Position numbers and translations under genes: made by a program
Source of the DNA: Cyanobacteria bacterium FACHB-63
GTDB lineage: Bacteria; Cyanobacteriota; Cyanobacteriia; Leptolyngbyales; Leptolyngbyaceae
Direction: 5' to 3'
Assembly (NCBI GenBank): GCA_014695255.1
Contig: JACJNX010000172.1
Location: 1 to 53,436, forward strand
Length of the DNA stretch: 53,436 nt
In this document: piece after piece, positions 1-7,897 of the stretch
Position numbering within the stretch: the stretch's first letter is position 1
Layout of the letters: every line of letters starts with the position of its first letter
Notes under the pieces: generated by a model
What the model was told of the DNA's origin: nothing
The model's input: only the letters and a program-made list of their open reading frames with translations
Database searches by the model: none

Positions 1-120
1 TAAAAACAAATACTCATCTAGGGTTTCGGTTTGAATCTGTTCTGCTGCCGCGAGAATGCCGATACTAATCGGAAGATCAAAGCTTGGTCCCTCCTTCCGC
101 AAGTCCGCAGGTGCTAAAAT
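1..120 (-). pseudogene. comM: Internal fragment of ComM/YifB, Mg-chelatase-like AAA+ ATPase
   Basis: Read on the minus strand from 120 to 1 there are 40 open codons that begin [18 protein letters not shown], the highly conserved N-terminal part of ComM/YifB (a AAA+ helicase involved in branch migration during natural transformation). The codon immediately before this stretch (121-123) is a stop, and nothing ComM-like lies further right, so the gene is cut at about position 120. Its 3' part would continue to the left, outside the window. The XisF-type recombinase starts only about 30 bases away, which suggests that an element has integrated inside comM. Recognition rests on the motif alone; the identity is strong but the fragment is short. 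Confidence 0.75.
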
Positions 121-153
121 TCAATACACAAGGAACCTTAAAAGGGAGTGTGT

Positions 154-1677
154 ATGAGGATTGCACCGTATATCCGGTTATCGAAACGAAGTCAGGCAAC
201 GAAGGGAGCGATCGCGTCACACCTTTTTCAGTTAAGTAAAGCGATTGGAGAACTGGGCGGGGAGAGCAGACCCATTTTTGACGATATTCCCGGCTGGGTA
301 GAGCGTTATTGGGATGTTGAGGAGGTTCCCCGCCAGGAACTTAGAAGCAATTTAATCTTTATTGATGTCGCCAGCGGGCGGCGCAATGACCGGGAGGATT
401 TTCTATATGTAATGAAACTGATCGAGCGCGGCGAGATCGATGTTCTGGTTGTGCGCCAGGATCGGTTCACACGGGACGCGGAAATGACCTTGAAGCTGAG
501 CAAGACGTTTGAGAAATCATCCTGTCAGTTGTTCGAGATTCTGCGCTGGCGGTTTATTAACTTTAGCGACCCTGAAGATTGGGGAGACTTTGCGACCCGC
601 GGTGTCCATGCTGAAAAGGAGAGCCGCGTCACGAGTCGCCGGATTCAATATCAAAAAGAGTTCGCGCGATCACAGCGTCAAGTTTTGACTCGACCTCCGT
701 ACGGCTTCAGGCGGTCATTAACGGGTCAAACGGAACCGAATCCCCAGACTTGGGAGAATGCTCGATTCATGGTGCAGTCCTTCTTTGACTGCGGGCGTTC
801 GGGGCATAAAGCAACTCGGATCATCGAAGAGAAACTAGGAGTCAAATTTACCCCGCAGGGTTTTAGAGTCTGGCTATTGAATCCGGCGCTGCGAGGACAC
901 ACCGCTTACAAAACTCGATACCCCGATAAAAATGGAACGCATCCGCATGAAGAAATTATCTTCAACACTCACACGCCTCTATTGACCGAGGAGGAAATGC
1001 GGCAGATTGATCTGGCTCTGGTGATTAATAAAAGACAGCGCCGCAGCGTAAAGAATTTTAATTTGTATCCGTTGTCAAATTTATTAAGCTGCGGACGCTG
1101 TGGAGCCCCTTGCCGAATCAACACTACAACCGATCCAAAGCGGGGCTATCGATACACGAATATCTACTGCAAGGCACATCAAGCAGGCTCAGGTTGCGGC
1201 GGTGAAATTATTGATTTAGGTAAGCAGTATGGGACGCGGCTCAACGGCCGATATAACCGCCTGGGGACTCCTTATACGCTGGCTGAGACTGCTGTTGTTG
1301 AGAAATTGAGAGAGCGGGCAAGCGAACTAGCTCAAACAGGAATGACATTCGTTGAGACTGAGATACCAGAGACCGCCGAGATGCTGAAACTCAAAGCGCA
1401 AATTCAGCAGTACGAGCAGATGTCTCAGTCTGACCCCGATCTACTACCAATCATTAAGAAGAAGCGGGAAGAATTAAAAAATCTCGTCAGGGAACGCACA
1501 GTTCAACCCGCCTTGGAAGAATCGAGATCTAAGTTAGTGGCGCTGGCTGAGTTTGCAGAGGATTGGAATCGATTATTTTCAGAGGCCGCGCCGGAAGAGA
1601 AGCTGGTTATGTTTGCGGAGTGGATCGAATCAGTCAAGTGCGATCGCGATTCTGTTGAAGTCACTTTATCAATCTGA
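154..1677 (+). CDS. XisF-like large serine site-specific recombinase
   Basis: Large serine recombinase of about 507 residues. The resolvase-type catalytic domain is at the N-terminus, with the nucleophilic serine expected in the motif YIRLSK near residue 8 and an arginine-rich catalytic segment (VVRQDRFTRD) near residue 110. A recombinase domain follows (about 180-290), then a zinc-ribbon-like CGRCGAPC with a partner YCKAH...GCGG (about 310-350) and a charged coiled-coil C-terminus. The overall pattern resembles XisF, which excises the fdxN element in heterocyst-forming cyanobacteria. A GTG at 148 is also possible; I prefer the ATG at 154 because it follows AGGGAG closely. It sits directly beside the broken comM fragment, so it is probably the integrase/excisionase of the element. 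No xisH or xisI partner is visible nearby. Confidence 0.85.
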   Translation: MRIAPYIRLSKRSQATKGAIASHLFQLSKAIGELGGESRPIFDDIPGWVERYWDVEEVPRQELRSNLIFIDVASGRRNDREDFLYVMKLIERGEIDVLVVRQDRFTRDAEMTLKLSKTFEKSSCQLFEILRWRFINFSDPEDWGDFATRGVHAEKESRVTSRRIQYQKEFARSQRQVLTRPPYGFRRSLTGQTEPNPQTWENARFMVQSFFDCGRSGHKATRIIEEKLGVKFTPQGFRVWLLNPALRGHTAYKTRYPDKNGTHPHEEIIFNTHTPLLTEEEMRQIDLALVINKRQRRSVKNFNLYPLSNLLSCGRCGAPCRINTTTDPKRGYRYTNIYCKAHQAGSGCGGEIIDLGKQYGTRLNGRYNRLGTPYTLAETAVVEKLRERASELAQTGMTFVETEIPETAEMLKLKAQIQQYEQMSQSDPDLLPIIKKKREELKNLVRERTVQPALEESRSKLVALAEFAEDWNRLFSEAAPEEKLVMFAEWIESVKCDRDSVEVTLSI

Positions 1678-1752
1678 ATCGCTCCATACTTCGCTTCGTA
1701 GCGCTCGATCAGAGAGAGGAGAATTTCACTGGCTGATTTAGTCATATGCTAT

Positions 1753-1785
1753 TAAAAAAGCCGCCCCGATTTGGTGGACGGCTCG
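1753..1785 (-). terminator. Intrinsic terminator (minus strand)
   Basis: On the minus strand an AGCCG...CGGCT hairpin with further internal GC pairs is followed directly by TTTTTTAAT. It lies just downstream of the small minus-strand gene at 1858-2046 and also faces the end of the recombinase gene. Confidence 0.6.
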
Positions 1786-1857
1786 ATGGTACTGGTTGAA
1801 TGAAATCGATTTGTGTGCGATCAACGCGGGGTGTGTGAGTTAGCGTTACCGAAGCCT

Positions 1858-2046
1858 CTAAACTTCTGAAGCTTTGGAACTGGTTTCTTGGTTTGACTCG
1901 GCTCTAACGAGATCGAGCGCGTCATCCAAGCATTTCGAGCAGGGTAATTCATTCACTTGGTTCTTACAGGTCTTTCTTCCAATTGCCACGGCGCGGTCAA
2001 ACTCGATAGCGGTCTTAATTAGAAGTTGTCGGGTCAATTCCAGCAT
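1858..2046 (-). CDS. Small hypothetical protein with a C-x8-C-x2-C cysteine cluster
   Basis: A 62-residue protein with the segment TCKNQVNELPCSKC, which has three cysteines that could bind metal, followed by an acidic helix. I do not recognise the family. Support for it as a real gene comes from its position: strong minus-strand-type hairpin terminators lie on both sides (1753-1785 and 2084-2127), and the overlapping plus-strand frame has no features of its own. Role unknown. Confidence 0.4.
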   Translation of the reverse strand: MLELTRQLLIKTAIEFDRAVAIGRKTCKNQVNELPCSKCLDDALDLVRAESNQETSSKASEV

Positions 2047-2052
2047 AGATTT

Positions 2053-2086
2053 CAGGTTATGAACATTAACAGGTTATGAACATTAA
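2053..2086. repeat. Tandem repeat of a 16-17-bp unit
   Basis: The unit AGGTTATGAACATTAA occurs twice in a row, the copies separated by a C, immediately upstream of the small minus-strand gene at 1858-2046. It could be an operator for that gene or simple slippage. Confidence 0.5.
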
Positions 2087-2127
2087 AAAGCCGCCTCCTG
2101 GTTGTTGGTGAGCGGCGGTTTGGTTTT
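2084..2127. terminator. Bidirectional hairpin terminator
   Basis: AAGCCGCC pairs with GGCGGTTT across a loop of about 16 bases. T-rich tails follow in both directions (GGTTTTT on plus, TTTTTAATG on minus). Confidence 0.55.
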
Positions 2128-2149
2128 TGCTTAGTACTTTATGTTTGAG

Positions 2150-2189
2150 TAACGACCTGCGCTATCTCAACTAATAGCGCAGGTCGTTA
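2150..2189. repeat. Perfect 16-bp inverted repeat with 8-base spacer
   Basis: TAACGACCTGCGCTAT at 2150-2165 is followed by its exact complement at 2174-2189. There is no T-run on either side, so a simple intrinsic terminator is less likely. It lies downstream of the truncated doc gene. Confidence 0.6.
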
Positions 2190-2247
2190 GGCGATTGCAA
2201 ATCTGTAGAATCGATTAGTGGCCGTACTCAGATCGGGTGTGGCGTGG

Positions 2248-2514
2248 TTAAGAGCGGGGCACAGACACTTGTTCAAGGTAGGCAGTGCGTTTATTACCGT
2301 CAAGGAACGGATGATTCATCGCCAAGTGGAAGAGGTAGGCGGCAGCTTGCTCGTAGATCGTCGAATGTAGAAGTTCACCGGCAAAGGTTGCTTGGGGTTG
2401 AGCCAGCGCGGATTCGAATAGACCTTGATCGCGGATACCAGATGCGCCGCCGAATTGCTCAAGGATAGCCTCATGGGTCTGAATCACTTCTTCTAGCGTC
2501 AGAAACTCAGGCAT
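2248..2514 (-). pseudogene. doc: Truncated Doc/Fic-type toxin
   Basis: Similar to the Doc (death-on-curing) branch of the Fic family, whose members transfer phosphate or AMP to target proteins. The Fic signature is visible as HPFLDGNKR near residue 70, preceded by the typical GGASGIRDQGLFESALAQP segment. After NKRTAYLEQ the sequence no longer looks like Doc and stops at 88 residues, whereas family members have about 120-130, so the C-terminal helices are missing. It overlaps the antitoxin gene by 8 bases, the usual type II arrangement. It is probably inactivated by a rearrangement near 2275. Confidence 0.7.
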
Positions 2515-2692
2515 CGGCTAGTCGCGTATACAACTCTGCGTTTTCCTTTAGCGAATCTTGCAGCGCGACGGTAAATCGTTCCTTGCGATTGCCAGAACTT
2601 ACGTTTAGCTGCTGGATTAATTCAAGGGCGCGGGGCAGTTGATCGGGCGGTAACTGATCTATTAGGTTGTACAGTTGTTCTTTGACTGTCAT
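2507..2692 (-). CDS. Antitoxin partner of the Doc-like toxin
   Basis: A 61-residue protein starting at MTVKEQLYNLIDQLPPDQL. The leucine/proline pattern is common in small cyanobacterial antitoxins. A longer reading to 2758 exists, but the ATG at 2692 gives the usual N-terminus of this family. It precedes and overlaps the doc-like gene by 8 bases on the same strand, which supports translational coupling. Normally such proteins neutralise the toxin and repress the operon. Here the toxin is truncated, so the gene may be a remnant. Confidence 0.55.
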   Translation of the reverse strand: MTVKEQLYNLIDQLPPDQLPRALELIQQLNVSSGNRKERFTVALQDSLKENAELYTRLADA

Positions 2693-2873
2693 GGCACTGG
2701 GTTGGGGCGCGCGTTTAGGATAGTTGAGAAGCTCGACCATTCCAGTCCATCGTATCAAGGGGTAGGGGTGGGGTACAACTGTAAATGAACAGCCCGACCT
2801 GCACCTGTAAAGAGCCGGGTTTGACCAAGTAGACGATTTGTTAGGACCGTGACTCTTGGCTTAGGTGATTACC

Positions 2874-3407
2874 TTAACACACGGGAAACTTTTGAGGCCC
2901 TGAACATTTCTTATGTGCGTATACAACAGACCCGACTTGAAGCTCACTAAGCTCACCGCTCAGAAGCCCATAGTGATTGTAGAGGTCGTAAGTTCCGGTA
3001 TTTGTTACAACCAAGATCCCACGGGAATTTCTGATCACTTGGTTCACTTTGCCTAAATAGCAGCGCTCCCCTCGCATACAGCCTGGCACATCGTCTGAAT
3101 CCGGAATCGCGCCTTCAGGCTCTTGAGGGGCACTAGGAACCGGACTAGAAACCGGGGTAGCACTAGGAACCGGATTAGGAACCGGGGTAGCACTAGGAAT
3201 CGGCTGAGGGTCTTTAACAGGCTGGACTACCTGAGGAATTGAAATGGAAACTGAAATTGGAACCGAGACCGGAGCTTGACCTGGATTTTTTATTAAAGAC
3301 ACTGCAATTTCACAAATCAACGCTACAAGTGCAGCCGCAATTCTCCAGAACCAAACAGACTTAGATTTCCGTTTACGTGGAGGTTCGATCTCAGGGACTC
3401 CAGCCAT
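2874..3407 (-). CDS. Hypothetical membrane-anchored protein with a Pro/Val/Ser/Thr-rich linker
   Basis: A 177-residue protein. A basic N-terminus (RKRKSKS) precedes one hydrophobic segment at about 20-42 (VWFWRIAAALVALICEIAVSL). A long repetitive linker of PVSVPISVS and IPSATPVPNPVPSATPV type runs over about 48-100, and a compact cysteine-containing domain with CMRGERCYLG and a C-terminal CSGPQKFPVC follows. The layout suggests a cytoplasmic tail, one membrane pass and an extracytoplasmic domain on a stalk. Family not recognised. It lies head-to-tail with 3468-4022 on the same strand. Confidence 0.55.
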   Translation of the reverse strand: MAGVPEIEPPRKRKSKSVWFWRIAAALVALICEIAVSLIKNPGQAPVSVPISVSISIPQVVQPVKDPQPIPSATPVPNPVPSATPVSSPVPSAPQEPEGAIPDSDDVPGCMRGERCYLGKVNQVIRNSRGILVVTNTGTYDLYNHYGLLSGELSELQVGSVVYAHKKCSGPQKFPVC

Positions 3408-3467
3408 TACACACTCTGGTTAAGGGGACACTGAGATCCTACAAGCAATTTTTGTAACAAACCAACT

Positions 3468-4022
3468 TTATGTAATTTTGGTTGAGAATTTAGTTGATTT
3501 TGATATTTGAGCGCGGCGCGGGCGCGGTTTTCTCGGCTTGGGTACCTCACACTTCCAGTCAGTTAGACGCAGGCATCCATCAGGATCAAGCTGATAATTC
3601 CCTTCAAGCCATTTCCCTAAACATCGGCGGCTGAGTCCTTCAGAACGGAGAGAGATTGTCGTTGGTTTACCTGAATGCGGCGGATTGCGTCTAACTCTGA
3701 TGACCACGAACCCGTCTCCGACCGCGCAAACTTCACCATTGACTTTACCGAACGACGGCGCCGAGTCTTCAATTTTTCCAATGATGAAGAAGGATTTCAG
3801 TCGACCTGGGGCGGTGCGCTCGGTTCTGGGATAACCAATCCAAGTCGTTGATGGATTTGCAAATAGTTCTAAATTACTCGTTAACCACTTCTTCGAAGCT
3901 CCCCGAAATGCACATGGAACCTCTATGACTTCATATTTGAGAGTGCCATTTCTATCGGTTGTAGGAACCGGTGCGCCTTTAATCGTGAGGACGCTTTGAT
4001 AGATACGTTTCGCATCTTCCAT
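3468..4022 (-). CDS. Hypothetical basic protein
   Basis: A 184-residue protein with mixed alpha/beta-looking composition and a strongly basic, proline-containing tail (PKPRKPRPRRAQISKS), suggesting nucleic-acid contact. The segment GKVNGEVCAVGDGFVVIRVRR looks like a small beta-barrel with OB-like alternation, but I cannot assign it. It is followed 60 bases downstream by the membrane-anchored protein on the same strand, and the two may be co-transcribed. Confidence 0.5.
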   Translation of the reverse strand: MEDAKRIYQSVLTIKGAPVPTTDRNGTLKYEVIEVPCAFRGASKKWLTSNLELFANPSTTWIGYPRTERTAPGRLKSFFIIGKIEDSAPSFGKVNGEVCAVGDGFVVIRVRRNPPHSGKPTTISLRSEGLSRRCLGKWLEGNYQLDPDGCLRLTDWKCEVPKPRKPRPRRAQISKSTKFSTKIT

Positions 4023-4187
4023 GTTGAAAATCTCCCCAATAACAGCAGCGATCGAGTCAATGCGATCGCAAGATCAAAAATCATTGGTTATTGAATGCTA
4101 AATCGATCAGAGTAGTGACGGTTGCGGTTGCACTGCGCAAATCAATTTTGTTACCATAAATATAACGTATTACATATTAAGATTTGC

Positions 4188-4388
4188 ATGAGAAAGAAGA
4201 AGAAAAAGTTTCGCTACTGCACCGCTTTCACAATCCGCAAGGAGACGTTAGACGCATTGGATTGGTATAGCGAGCAGCATCAATTAATTAAATCGCAGAT
4301 TGCCGATGAAGCGATTGAGATGTATCTCGCAGCGCGCGGCGTAACGACACCCGATAGCGCAGTTTCAGTCGAGTCAGATGAGGAATGA
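4188..4388 (+). CDS. Ribbon-helix-helix (CopG-like) DNA-binding protein
   Basis: A 66-residue protein with a lysine-rich start (MRKKKKKF) and then a strand-helix-helix pattern: FTIRKETLDALDWYSEQHQL for the strand and first helix, SQIADEAIEMYLA for the second. Family members bind operators as dimers and often control plasmid copy number or partition. The ATG at 4188 was chosen because the extra upstream codons from a TTG at 4122 do not fit the family. It lies upstream of the DNA polymerase with a short-motif-rich intergenic region between them that could hold its operator. Confidence 0.7.
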   Translation: MRKKKKKFRYCTAFTIRKETLDALDWYSEQHQLIKSQIADEAIEMYLAARGVTTPDSAVSVESDEE

Positions 4389-4410
4389 TTGAATTCGGGT
4401 TTAGCAGAAA

Positions 4411-4446
4411 TGCAAAAACCCCCGTAGCCGCAAACTAACAGGGGTT
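4411..4446. terminator. Hairpin with CCCC/GGGG stem
   Basis: AAACCCCC at about 4415-4423 faces AGGGGTT at about 4439-4446. A T-run follows on the minus strand only. It lies directly behind the ribbon-helix-helix gene and separates it from the polymerase. Confidence 0.4.
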
Positions 4447-4464
4447 CAGATTATTTCGCACAGA

Positions 4465-4527
4465 GCGTCACAGGTTACGAATCGCACGCACATCGCACAA
4501 CGCATAACGTACAACGCACATCTTACG
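4465..4527. promoter_or_regulatory. Iterated CGCA/ACGCAC motifs upstream of polB
   Basis: Between the ribbon-helix-helix gene and the polymerase the motifs CGCAC, CGCA and ACGCACATC recur about seven times in some 60 bases. Short iterated motifs at this place are a plausible operator for the upstream regulator or a replication-initiation site; this is inferred from position only. Confidence 0.3.
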
Positions 4528-4538
4528 AGGATTATAAC

Positions 4539-7355
4539 ATGTTCGGCATCGCGCAAGACTACTTTTCTCCTTTACTGACCAACGATTACATCGATCAGAT
4601 CCCGCTGCAAATCGATCCAGATCAGAAGGCAGATAAGACCTCTCACACAATCGCAGTGGACGCGGAATGGCAGTCTAAACTGGCTATATCCTTGAAGAAA
4701 TCCGAATGTAAGGTAGACGTATCTATTCCGTTGACCGTCCAATACTTCCACCGAGAAAGCGGCAGAAAACTTGTATACATCGCCCACGAATACTATCTTC
4801 ACCTGCAACAGTACGCACTTCTATCGGGAATCGAACTGATCCCGTGGGGCAATTTCGACAAGGGAACACTGGAAGACGCACTAGAAAGATTGGGATTGGA
4901 AAACGACCGCATCCGACTTTTGATGTTCTACTCGCCGAAAGACCTGAGATACGCTTTTGGTAAGGGACGAGCCGAGGATTTCTATCTCAAAGCCCGTCTG
5001 ACGAAGAAGCGCGGAGTCACGAACCGCAGAGGTGCCTTGTCACTCGGCGCGAGTAACCAGATCTCAATTCACGACCTGTCTGGTTGGGCAGCGAAAGGAC
5101 TCGCACAACTAGCGACAGCGGTAGGAGTAGAAATGACTGACAAACACGAACTCGACGACTACAAATGGCGTATGAACGAGGCACTGGTAGAACTCCCAGA
5201 AACATTCCTGCGTTACGCTATGGGCGACACGTCGGCACTCGTACAGATCTTTGAAAAGTACGTTGAACTGGTACGTAAGGTACAAGCCACCCTCGGAATT
5301 CCCGAGGACGAGCAGTTTACAGAAGACACGATTCCACGCACAACCGGGTCAATCGTGGCAAAAACATTAGGCATTTTCCTCAGAAACCAAGCCTCCAATA
5401 AAAAAGCGTATGACTTCGCAATCAAAAAACTCGGCATCCTGGAAGACGGTGACGAGACACACAAGAAGCAAACGCACAAGAAGCAGTGCGACAGCTTAAA
5501 CAAGCTCCGGCACGAAGTCAAAACGACCGCAGACCTGGAACGTAAGGATCTCCAAAAGGATCTCAAAACAATCATCAACTCTAATTCCTTCGATCACATC
5601 GCAATCAACCAAACAGGAGTAAAGTATTTCGTTAAGCAACAGGACACCAGCGTTTACTTATCCATCGTCCAAGGCGGTCGCTGCAACAACGAATTATCGA
5701 CGTCCTGGAGCCTTAAAGGGGTTGCACTCGATATCGACGAAAAAAGCTGCTACGGCTCAACACTCAAAGAGTACACCTACCCGATCGGACTCCCAACCGT
5801 TATCTCACAGTACGACCAAGAGAAGCGGATGACGCTCAGAGAATTCATGGCAAGGTACGGCAGCGAACTCGTTCCTAACCTGTGGCACATCGTTGTTTCA
5901 GGCGAATTACCGTTCAGACAAGACCTAGTATTCTCCAAGGTTGTAGGAGCGAAGACGATTAGAAGCTTGAATGGCGAAGGCTACGATAAGGATGACAGTG
6001 TTGAAAATCGCACCGATGTATCACACATTCCCGGCGATTTTCTACTCTGCCAGATGGAAATTTACAACGGCATCATCAACTCAGACATTCTCGAGGCAAT
6101 CGAACGTGTATCATCCAACTCAGAAAAGAAAGCCTGGTTCGATTTAGAAGTTCAGGCAGCGGCATTTTATCCGAAATCCGATCGGATTGACTCGATAGAC
6201 GAATGGATCGACCACGTTCTTCAAGACAAAGGCGAACGTATAGTCGTCGGCAACCGACACGGTAACAACAAAGACGACCGCACTCGGAAGTGGGTAGGAA
6301 TACCGATGATGGACTTCACGGGGATTCTCGTTGAAGAACGAGAGCGTGCTAAAGACAACGGTGAGTCCGCTTACCAAGAGGCACTCAAACTATTTATCAA
6401 CACGACCTACGGCGTGATAGCATCACCCTTCTTCGAGATTGGGAACACAATCCTGGCGAACAACATCACAGCCCGAGCACGTTTGGGTGCCTGGATGATG
6501 AATAAGGCGTTACACACAGTCCAATCCATCACAGACGGCGGCGCTTACTCTCCCTTGATGGTCGCCTATCTAAAACCAGACGCTAAGCTACCCGGCTTCG
6601 ACAAACTCGCCGACATTTCCAAATGGAAGGACACGAAGAATTACAAACGCACAATCGCCTCACTCGAAGGACTCCCGCCCGGTATAACCTGGGATCAGTG
6701 GGTACTCGACGTCAAAGCGAAATTCGACACACTACAGACAGACGAGGAGAGAAAAGCTTACGAAAAGGAACTAGGCGAGTTTCTCAATACAGTTACCAAG
6801 AATCACATCGACAAGTTCTGGAGCCTCTACGGTCTGAAATTTCCATTCAATATCGAACACAAGGTACAGAACATATCGACTGCAATGGCTTTCTTCAACA
6901 AAGGCGACTACGCCTTCAGAACCGTCGCCCACGGAGATGTCTTCAAAAGTCGCGGTAACAAGGACTTTAGCCAACTCAAAGGCCCGAGCGCGGAACTGAA
7001 ACCACATCCGATCTACGAACTTCTGAGAAACGTCCTGGACGGCAAAGACACCTTCCCAACCAGTATGGAATACAACAAACAGTACCTCCTATCACCCACC
7101 CGATGGGTTCAAGCCCAGAAATCAAAAGACGGCTACCACCACATCGCCGATCAGCATCCGGGCGACGAAATCATCGAAACTTACACAGCTCGCTTTAACA
7201 ACACACACATCCCTATCCTGAGACTGAAGGATTACAACCGCCGCAACGACCGAAAAAAGATCAACCACGCAAAACCGGTAAAACGTTTTGAACGTTACGC
7301 CGAAAAAGGTATCGCGAGCGTTGTACAAGCCATGAACGACGACAGACTGATCTAA
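4539..7355 (+). CDS. Family-B DNA polymerase with 3'-5' exonuclease motifs
   Basis: A 938-residue DNA-dependent DNA polymerase of family B. The exonuclease part shows Exo I as VDAEW (D41, E43) and Exo III as YAMGD (Y226, D230). In the polymerase part, motif A is DIDEKSCYG (D398), motif B is KLFINTTYG (K617...Y624-G625) and motif C is SITDGGAY (D666), a TDG variant of the usual DTD. A basic insert with THKKQTHKKQ lies near residue 310. Start: ATG after an ACGAGGA ribosome site. Polymerases like this are carried by phages and some plasmids; the iteron and hairpin cluster just downstream suggests it replicates the element. Unlike most of the window I saw no HIP1 octamer in this gene, so it may be a more recent arrival. 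Confidence 0.85.
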   Translation: MFGIAQDYFSPLLTNDYIDQIPLQIDPDQKADKTSHTIAVDAEWQSKLAISLKKSECKVDVSIPLTVQYFHRESGRKLVYIAHEYYLHLQQYALLSGIELIPWGNFDKGTLEDALERLGLENDRIRLLMFYSPKDLRYAFGKGRAEDFYLKARLTKKRGVTNRRGALSLGASNQISIHDLSGWAAKGLAQLATAVGVEMTDKHELDDYKWRMNEALVELPETFLRYAMGDTSALVQIFEKYVELVRKVQATLGIPEDEQFTEDTIPRTTGSIVAKTLGIFLRNQASNKKAYDFAIKKLGILEDGDETHKKQTHKKQCDSLNKLRHEVKTTADLERKDLQKDLKTIINSNSFDHIAINQTGVKYFVKQQDTSVYLSIVQGGRCNNELSTSWSLKGVALDIDEKSCYGSTLKEYTYPIGLPTVISQYDQEKRMTLREFMARYGSELVPNLWHIVVSGELPFRQDLVFSKVVGAKTIRSLNGEGYDKDDSVENRTDVSHIPGDFLLCQMEIYNGIINSDILEAIERVSSNSEKKAWFDLEVQAAAFYPKSDRIDSIDEWIDHVLQDKGERIVVGNRHGNNKDDRTRKWVGIPMMDFTGILVEERERAKDNGESAYQEALKLFINTTYGVIASPFFEIGNTILANNITARARLGAWMMNKALHTVQSITDGGAYSPLMVAYLKPDAKLPGFDKLADISKWKDTKNYKRTIASLEGLPPGITWDQWVLDVKAKFDTLQTDEERKAYEKELGEFLNTVTKNHIDKFWSLYGLKFPFNIEHKVQNISTAMAFFNKGDYAFRTVAHGDVFKSRGNKDFSQLKGPSAELKPHPIYELLRNVLDGKDTFPTSMEYNKQYLLSPTRWVQAQKSKDGYHHIADQHPGDEIIETYTARFNNTHIPILRLKDYNRRNDRKKINHAKPVKRFERYAEKGIASVVQAMNDDRLI

Positions 7356-7368
7356 TCAAATCCAGACC

Positions 7369-7420
7369 GAAAAACATACTCGTCGATCCAGAGTTATCAG
7401 GTCGACGAGTATGTTTTTTC
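7369..7420 (+). terminator. Intrinsic terminator of the polymerase gene
   Basis: An 18-bp inverted repeat, GAAAAACATACTCGTCGA at 7369-7386 against its complement at 7402-7420, with a T-run in the right arm. The mirrored A-run lets it work in both directions. It lies 14 bases after the polymerase stop. Confidence 0.85.
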
Positions 7421-7461
7421 AGCGGGTTTTATGACCGATTTTGATTGAATTGTTCGTAACT

Positions 7462-7525
7462 ACGATACCCCACCGTCTCCCGGTTTTTCGCTGTTTCGGG
7501 GGGGACGGTGGGGTATCGTTTTCTT
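7462..7525 (+). terminator. Second large hairpin, possible terminator
   Basis: ACGATACCCCACCGTC at 7462-7477 and its exact complement at 7504-7519, with a smaller CCCG/CGGG pairing in the loop, followed by TTTTCTTAATAT. It directly follows the polymerase terminator, so it is either a back-up terminator or part of an origin structure. Confidence 0.65.
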
Positions 7526-7608
7526 AATATACTTGGGTTTCAGCCGTTATGATCCGCTATGGGGTGGGAATTTCCCGCCGCTGCCGCCGTCCCCAGCCCC
7601 GCTAAACC

Positions 7609-7664
7609 GTCCGACTGACACCCGCTGACCGACGTCCGCTGACCGAGGCTCGCTGACCGACTGT
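7609..7664. repeat. Three 14-bp iterons (CGCTGACCGA core), candidate replication origin
   Basis: The 10-mer CGCTGACCGA begins at 7623, 7637 and 7651, an exact 14-bp period, with a degenerate unit before it near 7609. A GC-rich stretch (CCGCCGCTGCCGCCGT) precedes the array and an AT-rich stretch with hairpins follows. Iterons next to a replication gene are typical of plasmid origins. No Rep-type initiator is recognisable beside it; the polymerase upstream is the only replication gene nearby. Confidence 0.5.
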
Positions 7665-7678
7665 CTACGGGTGTGTGA

Positions 7679-7759
7679 ACTGGTTCAAAACCAGTCCGCC
7701 GAAAATCTAAAGAAAACCGAGAGAATTGCAGGACTTTCCTCTCGGTTTTCTTTAGATTT
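7679..7759. repeat. Pair of inverted repeats (7 bp and perfect 21 bp)
   Basis: ACTGGTT-CAA-AACCAGT spans 7679-7695. It is followed by a perfect 21-bp inverted repeat, 7703-7723 (starting AAATCTAAAGAAAACC) against 7739-7759, with a 15-base spacer. No gene ends directly upstream in either direction, so a role in origin structure or as a shared transcription boundary is possible. Confidence 0.6.
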
Positions 7760-7897
7760 ATTTTCGTGAAAATATGATCACTTTTACAGATGTCGAAAGG
7801 TGTACGCTCTGAGCTTCCTGGGGCGATTAGAGGGCGATCAGCGCGTTTTCCGAGAATGATGAATCATAAGTGTCCTTCGAAACACCCACCTTGTAGA

